Below are positions 56,447 to 64,000 of a stretch of DNA of 64,000 nucleotides, in pieces. How positions within the stretch are numbered: position 1 is the first letter of the stretch; every line of letters begins with the position of its first letter. The notes beneath the pieces were generated by a model. That model did no database searches, was not told the origin of the DNA, and worked only from the letters and a program-made list of their open reading frames with translations. This DNA comes from Marthasterias glacialis (Eukaryota > Echinodermata > Asteroidea > Forcipulatida > Asteriidae): NCBI GenBank assembly GCA_911728455.2, contig OU452230.1, forward strand, positions 1,662,300 through 1,726,299, read 5' to 3'. The translations under genes were made by a program, and so were the position numbers.

Positions 56447-56479
56447 TTACATCACACTGCATCCTCTGTTTGGATCTCC
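56447..56479 (-). CDS. Lamin terminal micro-exon: CaaX box CSVM
   Basis: A TTTAATCTGATTCAG acceptor precedes 33 bases encoding [10 protein letters not shown] and a TAA stop. It is phase-compatible with the exon ending CATCAGCAG|GTTAGG at 60116. The intron between them is about 3.6 kb. Without this exon the protein would read on into a short unrelated tail and lack the prenylation signal. Confidence 0.88.
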   Translation of the reverse strand, partial: GDPNRGCSVM

Positions 56480-59400
56480 CTGAATCAGATTAAAATAAAT
56501 AAATAAGAATTACGTTCTTTCAAAGGAATCCGAGACAGACTAACCTGGGGTAAGTAGGGCAGACGGTTGACACAACCTGGGCAAATTTCATAGAGCTGCT
56601 GAAGCACAACAATTAGCTAAGTACTAAATAATTATGCTTACCGTATTGCGATTACCAGCCAAAATACCATTTCACACGTACCAACTGGTATCCTGCTAAT
56701 TTTTGCTTAGCAGGAAATTTTTAAGCAATATTGTCTGCTTAAGGAGCTCTATGGTTCTGTACAGCAAGTCAGTATCTTGCCCACCAAGTTCAGGCCTAGA
56801 ATCCACGTTTCCAGTGTATCCCTCAGTGATGCATTATGCGTACAAATGAAAATCTACGTCAGGTAACAATCATACTCGGCGAACCAATTCTCTCGTACAG
56901 CAGAGCGAAATGCTGAGCAAAATGTATCAGTTACTACTAAAAAAAAATCATCATTTGCTACTCATATTCAATACTAGCACTCAGTGTGCACCAAACATGT
57001 TCAATCCAAGATATTTGCTATGATATTCTCCGACACTTCTCTGTGTCTATTTTGTGAAGACAATGAATGACAGAAAAAATGCTGTGGAATATTCTGTATT
57101 CCCAGGCTAATACATAGTGAAACATTGTTATCAAGAATCAAAAAAGAAAAACATATAAAAACATTCAGTAAAACCTAAAGTGGCTCTAAATAGTTTGTAC
57201 ATTCCAGTGGAAAATTGGTCCCAGAGTTGTTATTTGCTTAAAAAGCCAGTTTCATTAATACGATGTGTAACACAAACATTGCCAACACAAAAATGATGAT
57301 GCAATGGAAATTAATGTTATGAAAAATGAATTAACCCTCCAACTGTCCGACCATTCAATATCATCCACTGTGGTTTTCTATTTTGAATACGAGATAAACT
57401 TTACCTGCCTACAATATGGCATCATGTGGTAAATGTATCTAAACAGTACTAACACAATTGGTTCCTTGCTCTAAAGCTCGTACACAGTTCTGAGTATAGT
57501 TGTGTCACAATAGACAACTTTGCTAATACTTTTAACGTGCAATACATTGGGGACGCACGCGTTAAGCCGTAGAAGGAGGTGCATGCTGGTAAAGTTATCG
57601 ACAAAACTTGTCGATATCTCTACACCTTGTTCCATGGCTTAACCCGTGCGTCCCCACATAACTGTATTGCGCAACAAAAGTATCACAATCTGTGAAGTTA
57701 GATGGTTTCAAATGAATGGTAAACTTGTTGGAAACGTTGACACGAGTAGGAGGTAAAGTGAAAGATATATACGTCTTCATTCACTTCACCTTCTACTGGA
57801 TTGCAGTTTTGAGACAGTGGTTTTTAGTTCTGAGGATTACTTTGAGCTGTGAAATATTTGTTGTCCATGCATGTAAAAAGAAAATACCAAAACCAATAAT
57901 TATTGTAGCCACTGGTAAGGCCTTTTCAAGGGTTTTGTTGTGCTGTGATAAACTGAACGCTCAGCTAGAAGAAACAAATAAAATAAAAAATAAATCTGTT
58001 TTCAGAGAAGTGCATGACAAAATACTTCTTAGATCATACATTTTTCCAAATACATCTTATCGCTTTTTACAATTTTTTCTTTATATTACAATTTTTTTCC
58101 CCGTTCACCGTTGTGAAGGGATATGCTGTTTTTGTAAATGAACCCCAGGTGCATAACAGTGTATCATATGCCTTAATAACCACACCACTTAGTATTCCTG
58201 TCGCGCGAGGACACCTTGATTGCTGTAATTAGCACTGTTAACTTCAATCGATATTTATTATCGTTATTGCATCGGGGATGCAGTGCTTTCCACTAGGAAA
58301 GCACCGAGCACATTTGCCTTTCACTGGTGTAAAGTTATAAAGCAACTGCATTTATGAGGGCTGTTCAAGTCTTCTGGTAATAAAAATCCATATTGCCATA
58401 GGTGGGAAGTGAACCTCGAAACCTTCTGCAATCCAGCAGATAAAAATCTCATAGCTCAGCTGTTGGACCACTCAGTTTGGCAAATAAAAGAAGCCCAGAT
58501 TACTGGTATATTACTGGTATTATTGATAGATTCTTGTATCGAGGAAAAATTTAAAAAAAATTCAATGTTTTTTTTATCAAGTAATAAACCACAAGGTAAA
58601 CTGGGTAAAATTAATTCAAATTTTGGGTGAACAAAAAAAATTGAATAGAGGGGGATTTGAACCTGTGACCTCGGGATTAACATGCTGGTGCTCTACCCAC
58701 TGAGCTGTCTAGCCCTATGATGGTGGTCTCCCTATTTTCTCACTATATTTGTTCGGGGGTGCCAGTCAGAAGCCATTTTTGATCTTTTTGCAATTTTCTC
58801 TTCACCAATGTATGACTACAACCCATGAATTACCTCACACAAACATTTGTTTGGACAAATTTTCCGTAACTTTGTTGTGTGTGCATTCATTTCTTTCTGT
58901 CCGTCCGATTCACAAGTCAGTCAAAAAGCAGAGGGTGACATTGATCGATGATGTTTTAGTACACACACCTACCTTCAGTAGCTAAAACATTTTGCGAATG
59001 GCTTTGTTTAGCAGACATTGCATTCACATGGGGAGCGCTAGTGACAAAGAAGAAGACAGACAGTGACAGACAATGCAAAGTGCCCTTAATGTTAACAGAG
59101 CATCAACCCATTAAATGAGCCCAAGAAGTCACACAAGATGACAGCATGACAAAGACAACACAGCCAAAAAGCAATTGGATGAAATATGAATGGTTCTAAC
59201 GTTGCGAGGAAAAGATAACGCAAAGGGGTAAATGAAAAGCAAAAATCCTTCCACATCATTTTTCATTTTTACTTTGAAACTCAAGTATGAACCCACCTTA
59301 AGCCTCACCCAAACCCCAAGTAATGTAGAGAAGTAATACATAAAATGAAGAACCCTTTAAGCATGTAGCTAACATTGGTAATTGTAAATGACCAGTATCC

Positions 59401-62400
59401 CCCAGGCCTCAAGACTTGTGTCTTTTAGGGCAAGGCCTCTAATAAAGTAAAACTGTGAAGGGCACCAAGGCCATAGGGCAGGTCACCAAGGCCCGTATGG
59501 TTTGGGGAAAAGGGCACGGAGGCCATAAATGAAAAAAAGGTTATTTTTTACCGTTGACTAAAATTTATTGTCTTTTACCATATCCCATTTTAATCCCACA
59601 TGTAAAAGTCTGACTGTGATTAGCTTACAAACAGACCTGTGAAAGTTTAAGCTCAATCGGTCATTGGAGCCACAAAAAACAGTGAAAAACCCACTCCGTG
59701 TTTTCAAATATTGGATTTGCAAACCCACGAGATCAATACTAATTGTTTTACAGGTGAAGTGTTAAACTGCAGGTGTTCAGGCACAAATATTTGAAGGGAA
59801 GTTTTCCACCTTGACCATCTTTATGTCATGTAAGTTATGTGTAAATCTGTGAAGACAATGTTATGCACATGCTTTAGTCAGCGAAAGACATGGAACGTTT
59901 TATGAAGAGCTTGATGTCCAATGACGAAATGCCCAACCATGAAATGTTATGTGTACGCGTACATGTATAGCATTTCGGCCCTGCAACTTGCCAGTAAAAT
60001 TGTCACGCATTAAGGCCCCCTAAGCTACTGAGTTAATGTGAGGTGTATAGCGTCTTTAGCCCAGCAACCATCCAATAAATGAACCATTTTTGTGGACAGC
60101 ATAAGCCCCCCTAACCTGCTGATGAAATAATTCTTCATTGCCCACCTCCTGAGAGTCTCCGGAATCGTAGCTGACCGTAGAAGTGCTGATGATACGAGTG
60201 GCCATCACCTAGACAAAAAAAAACCACTTGGTTACTTTTTTTTCAAACCATGTGATCTTTGTTTACATCTAAACCGCCCTCTATTGACACAAGGTTTTGC
60301 ACAAGTTTGCTTAAAGAGGGGCTCCGAGGTCAAATTCAGTTTTGCGATGCACTCATTTTCCAATAGATAGAGTCCTTATGAAAGTGAGACAAAAATTACA
60401 AGTTTCTAACCTCACTTTAAGATGGTGTAAAATGTCATTTTATTTGATACTCTTTCAGGGTAATATTTAAACATGACGTCTTTCTTTGTCAAAATTTAAA
60501 GGCGTTTTGAACGAATATCCGGAAATTCAGGAATAAACCCAAAATTCCCTGTACAAAAATGCACAGAAGAAGGCATGTCTGGTTCCTTGACTCACCTCCC
60601 CAGAGGCATCTGCTAGTGTGTTCGTGATCTCCTTGCCAACACCCCAAGTCTGCTGGTTCTTGAACACCATGTCATTTGGTGGGCTGTGGGCGTGGCCGCT
60701 ACCAGCCGCCCACACTGTAACGTCTTTCCCAGACTTCAGCACGTACTTGGAGGAAAACTTGTAGTTGAGCTCCTCCCCATCGTCAACTTGACGTTTGAGA
60801 ATCCATCCACCCAGGGGTTGATCCTGAACACGTAAGGAATATCAAATCAAATGAGAATTAAGGCACCTCTATCCAGCTTACTAACTTCGGCTTAAGTTTT
60901 TTTAAAGTGCGTTTTCAGTAAGGGCTTCAGAAAGATAGACAGAGTCATGGTTTAAAACAAAACAGGTCTATATCTTATCAACTACGTATGACCAACTAAC
61001 CTGATCTGAAGTGTTCTGCAGCTTGATGAAGTTACCCAAAAGATCACTCTCCAGAATGGCAACCAGACCAGTGGTGGTGGAGCTCTGTGTGGTACTGGAT
61101 GTATCATCAATCCTGCGTCGTTTGGCCTGACGGACTTGACGTTGGCTGACTGACCGAGATTTAGAACGTGGTGGGGATGGCGTGATTTTCAGCCTAATTA
61201 GGAAAGCATGAACAGACAATGTTTTCAAGTCAAGCTCTTCAACATAGCAGGTGGCTTAAGGTATCATAACTTTTCTCAAGAACATCTACCATAGAATCAG
61301 ATTATGGAGTTAAAGTTAATAGCAATGATAGATGCAGTATAAACAACACACCACTGTGCCAGCAATACATGTAATTTAACGACCCTATGTTTATCATATC
61401 ACATACTATGTACATTAGTACATCAACTCAACCTATGTACACAAACAGGAACATCTAAATATCAATATTATGTACATGTACATGTACAATCCAGGTTTTG
61501 CCCACACAACAATATGTACATTTACCAGTCAGGTTTTGCCCAAATTTTTCTTATTCGTCCACTAAATAGGTAAACTTGACTTTAGAAACCATTTCCATCG
61601 GCCAATATCTCAAGCATACCAAAATGTTTCCTCAATCATTTTTTTTTAAATTGCATGATGTCAATTGTCAAGAAAGACCTTAACATCAAACATGATGAAT
61701 GGATTTGAAACTTTGCATGATGGGAATGTAATCTAGAAACTACGGCTTCGTCCAAACTAGTGGCTGCAGCTGCGGCTGCTGCAGCTGCTGCGGCTGCCGC
61801 AGCTGCAGCAGCTGCTAAGGGCATGCTAAGGGCAGTCTATACTTCAGCGCATGATGACGGGACGACCAAGTCACAGCCCCTAATTCAAAAAAGGTCTAAG
61901 GTTTGCGGTAACACTACAATGAACTTGGAATGAACTGCCATCTCAAATTAAACTGTTAGACACTATTCAAACATTTAGGAAGCACCTCAAGAGAAAAACA
62001 CTTATTTTCAACTTTGTAGTGCTCTGTTTGTTCAATATGATGAGGTTTGATGTTTGTCACAGCGCTGTGATCTACATGAACTAGCGCTTTATAAGAGCTT
62101 AATATTATTACAACGTATGTATTTAGCTTTCTAATGATGAACAAATCATCGCAAATCTGACATACCGAATAAGCTATAGTACTGCTGTGGCTTATTTCAT
62201 TTATAAATTTCACAGGAAGGATACAAAGGATTTCAAAACAAAGTAAACTTAATTACTATCAGGTTAATCTCCTGATGCTACAACTTAAGAAACAGACAAA
62301 CATAGGCCTAAAGGGCATTAAATATAGAATATGGGGTTTGAGAAAAACATACAATATTGCACAGTGTAAAAATATAAAATTACGGTTAAAAAAGAATAAA

Positions 62401-63831
62401 AAATGAAATGCTGTTAAAAGTTAGTCAGTATGTCAGATTTGCGACGAAATCTTCCTTCTTTACTCACCTGCCCTCTTCTCCTTCCAGGAGTTTACGATAG
62501 GCAGAGATCTCTGTATCCAACGATATCTTGATGTGCATCAGTTCCTCATACTCCATCAGCTGGTTAGCCATAGCATCACGCAGCTGTTGAAGCTCCTTGT
62601 CACGATCGTTCAGAGCCTCATAGTGGTTGTCCTGCTCCATCTTAAGTTGCTTCTCAAGATCTTTGATGCGGCTGATCAGCGCATCATTCTGTGTCATGAA
62701 CGAGGTGAGACATTATTGCTTTGGCTTATAACAACATAATGGCAACTCGATTACAAACATGGTGTCATGGTTTTTAGTGCACCGGACTTAAGTTCTGGTG
62801 GTCAAGTCATCGGGGTGTGGGTTTGAATCCCGGTCATGACACCTGTGACCTTGAGCAAGATGCTTTACTATAATTGCTTCTCTTCACCCAGGGGTAATAA
62901 ATGGGTACCTGGGAGGGTAGAGGTTGATATTGTGTTGAAAAAGCCTCCGGAGCGCCATGGCAGCTCGGGGCTGTATACTCCCCAGGGAGCTGAGAAAACT
63001 TACAGGAATGTTATTGGCCCAATGACCAGGGCACTAATGTAAAGCGCATTGAGGCATTGTTGTGAAACGCGCTATACAAGAACTAGTTGTTCTTATATTA
63101 TTGCATAGGTTATAATACAGAACTTGGCACACTACAGAATGACATACTGTAAACTGAATGCAAAGTGGAATGATACAGAACTTGGGACACTACAGAATGA
63201 CATACTGTAAACTGAATGCAAAGTGGTATGATACAGAACTTGGGACACTACAGAATGACATACTGTAAACTGAATGCAAAGTGGTATGATACAGAACTTG
63301 GCACACTACAGAATGACACACTGTAAACTGAATGCAAAGTGGTATGATACAGAACTTGGGACACTACAGAATGACATACTGTAAACTGAATGCAAAGTGG
63401 CATGATACAGAACTTGGGACACTACAGAATGACATACTGTAGAATGAATGCAAAGTGGTATGATACAGAACTTGGGACACTACAGAATGACATACTGTAG
63501 AATGAATGCAAAGTGGTATGATACAGAACTTGGGACACTACAGAATGACATACTGTAGAATGAATGCAAAGTGGTATAATACAGAACTTGCCACACTACA
63601 GAGTGCCAGATTGCAGAACGGCATACATCTGTACGTGTACCCTACAGAGTGACATAGGCCTACTATAAAGTGACATGCTAAAAAGTGGCAAACAAGTGTA
63701 TGTACCTGAGACTTGATAGAGGTGAGCTCAGACTGGAGGTTGTCCACCTTGGTGCGCATTATCCTCAGCTCATCATGGCTGGCGACCGCCGTGTTACGGT
63801 GACGCTCTGCAAGTGCCTTCAGATCGCTCAA
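56447..63831 (-). CDS. Nuclear lamin, 3' half (coil 2 to CaaX box); 5' exons beyond the right edge
   Basis: Intermediate-filament protein of the nuclear lamina. Six minus-strand exons: 63831-63706, 62688-62468, 61193-61001, 60823-60596, 60208-60116, 56479-56447. They join in frame to 297 residues. The first two encode the end of the rod, with the filament-termination motif [14 protein letters not shown]. Then come [13 protein letters not shown] (mitotic phosphorylation-type site after the rod), QAKRRRID (nuclear localisation signal) and a lamin-tail Ig-like domain ([60 protein letters not shown]). The last exon is only 11 codons, [10 protein letters not shown] plus stop, giving a CSVM farnesylation box as in B-type lamins. 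Invertebrate deuterostomes usually have one or two lamin genes; I call it lamin without choosing a subtype. Confidence 0.95.
56578..56762. repeat. TTAAGCAG-type dispersed repeat, copy 4
   Basis: Starts TTTCATAGAGCTGCTGAAGC and ends TGCTTAAGGAGCTCTATGG, so the ends are inverse. It contains CCAGCCAAAATACCAT, matching copies at 39108 and 39617. Lies in the last lamin intron. Confidence 0.72.
57335..57520. repeat. Dispersed copy of the 44.7-kb composite repeat
   Basis: CCGACCATTCAATATCATCC, then TACAATATGGCATCATGTGG and a later CACAGTTCTGAG..GTTGTGTCAC correspond in order to 44679-45045. Lies in the last lamin intron. Confidence 0.7.
57540..57669. repeat. Foldback MITE (130 bp)
   Basis: The left arm is CAATACATTGGGGACGCACG, CGTTAAGCC; the right arm the inverse, GGCTTAACCCGTGCGTCCCC, ACTGTATTG. 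A second inner hairpin, TATCGACAAAACTTGTCGATA, forms the centre. Located in the last lamin intron. Confidence 0.82.
57670..58569. other. No exon seen (lamin intron)
   Basis: A 141-codon plus-strand frame at 57716-58141 lacks motifs and is T-rich; I see no reason to call it a gene. Confidence 0.4.
58570..58780 (-). repeat. SINE family B, copy 3
   Basis: On the minus strand: leader TTCTGACTGGCACCCCCGAA, AGGGAGACCACCATCAT, A box TAGACAGCTCAGTGGGTAGA, B box GGTTCAAATCCCCC, then a tail TTCACCCAAAATTTGAATTA and ACCTTGTGGTTTATTACTTG. Lies in the last lamin intron, sense to the lamin transcript. Confidence 0.8.
58781..60115. other. No exon seen (lamin intron)
   Basis: AT-rich intron sequence without recognisable exons. 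A GGGCACCAAGG/GGTCACCAAGG-type duplicated phrase occurs near 59460-59520. Confidence 0.4.
61762..61817. repeat. Imperfect GCN/CAG triplet repeat in lamin intron
   Basis: About 18 triplets of GCTGCAGCTGCGGCT type. An alanine-rich frame on the minus strand is produced by it, but the tract lies between the lamin exons at 62468 and 61193 and has no splice signals around it. Confidence 0.85.
62761..63104 (+). repeat. SINE family A, copy 4 (longest body)
   Basis: The head shows TTTTAGTGCACCGGACTTAA and GTGGGTTTGAATCCCGGTC, followed by ATGACACCTGTGACCTTGAG, CTTCTCTTCACCCAGGGGTA, GGAGCGCCATGGCAGCTCGG, AAAGCGCATTGAGGC and GCGCTATACAAGAACTAG with a TTATATTATT tail. It lies antisense in the lamin intron and best defines the family. 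Confidence 0.85.
63108..63610. repeat. 58-bp tandem repeat in lamin intron, about 8.6 copies
   Basis: The unit ATACAGAACTTGGGACACTA, CAGAATGACATACTGTAAAC, TGAATGCAAAGTGGTATG repeats with a constant 58-bp step (for example AACTTGG at 63121, 63179, 63237). Units are almost identical, with a few units sharing the TGTAGAATG variant, so the array expanded recently. It starts just after the SINE A tail. Confidence 0.92.
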
Positions 63832-63914
63832 CTAAAGTAAACAAACACAGTACATATATGATTTTCACATTAGATATCTTTGATGTAGCAGGGATAAAGA
63901 ATTCCATGTTGATT

Positions 63915-64000
63915 TTACCCTGAGATACAAATCCACAAGCTACTTGGGTGGGATTGGAACCCACAGCGCTAACATTCTACAGAATTTTAACAGACCATCA
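63915..64000 (-). repeat. Possible tRNA-derived SINE (family C), cut by window edge
   Basis: On the minus strand GCTGTGGGTTCCAATCCCACCC resembles a B box and CAAGTAGCTTGTGGATTTGTAT follows. Only one copy is visible and the A box would be near the edge. Confidence 0.35.

Noticed and set aside
57716..58141. 141-codon plus-strand frame
   Set aside because: T-rich, no motif, lies antisense in a lamin intron beside a foldback element.
58390..58480. Second tRNA-like segment on the minus strand just upstream of SINE B copy 3
   Set aside because: Only loose A- and B-box resemblance, wrong spacing and no second copy.
61636..61824. Alanine-rich small protein on the minus strand
   Set aside because: Caused by a GCN triplet repeat inside a lamin intron, with no splice or start support.
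63108..63610. CRISPR-like array
   Set aside because: Head-to-tail identical 58-bp units without variable spacers, in a eukaryotic intron; a plain tandem repeat.

Overview
This window looks like nuclear DNA of a marine invertebrate deuterostome, most likely an echinoderm (sea star or relative). This is inference: the genes have spliced animal structures with GT-AG introns, the products (adhesion GPCR, dynactin p24, LARP6, TMEM53-like protein, CaaX-lamin) are metazoan, and the AT-rich space between exons is packed with short inverted-repeat elements of a kind I associate with echinoderms. There is no bacterial operon, CRISPR array or rRNA.

Layout. 0-6.7 kb is a transposon graveyard: a Penelope-like RT fragment, an L2/Rex1-like LINE fragment, a LINE 3' end with a (GA)n tail, a divergent tandem repeat, and the first of three copies of a terminal-inverted-repeat (TIR) element. 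6.8-14.55 kb, plus strand: ten exons of an adhesion GPCR, from the GAIN domain through the GPS and seven helices to the stop; its N-terminal ectodomain is not visible. 14.6-20.3 kb is repeats, including piggyBac-like MITEs. 20.85-21.79 kb, minus strand: one large exon of a zinc metallopeptidase (HELAH). 22-24.5 kb: a SINE with a hAT-like MITE inside it, then a further hAT-like MITE. 24.7-29.5 kb, plus: complete seven-exon dynactin subunit 3. 32.5-37.7 kb, plus: complete two-exon LARP6, whose single intron carries three back-to-back long foldback elements. 38-49 kb is non-coding with a 12-bp GC-rich minisatellite and several MITEs and SINEs. 49.1-50.8 kb, minus: complete two-exon TMEM53-like gene. 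51-53.4 kb is a block of hairpin-forming repeats. 53.5-64 kb, minus: the 3' half of a nuclear lamin gene, running off the right edge, with a probable long 3'UTR and a separate tiny last exon encoding the CaaX box.

The genes are ordinary housekeeping or receptor genes with no evident shared pathway. The striking property is the density and diversity of palindromic non-autonomous elements: at least four multi-copy TIR families (one with piggyBac-like TTAA ends, one with hAT-like 8-bp target duplications) and about ten further foldbacks seen once, several inside introns of LARP6, lamin, TMEM53-like, DCTN3 and the GPCR. All exon coordinates were read by eye from splice signals and reading-frame continuity, not from a gene finder; no database search was possible.
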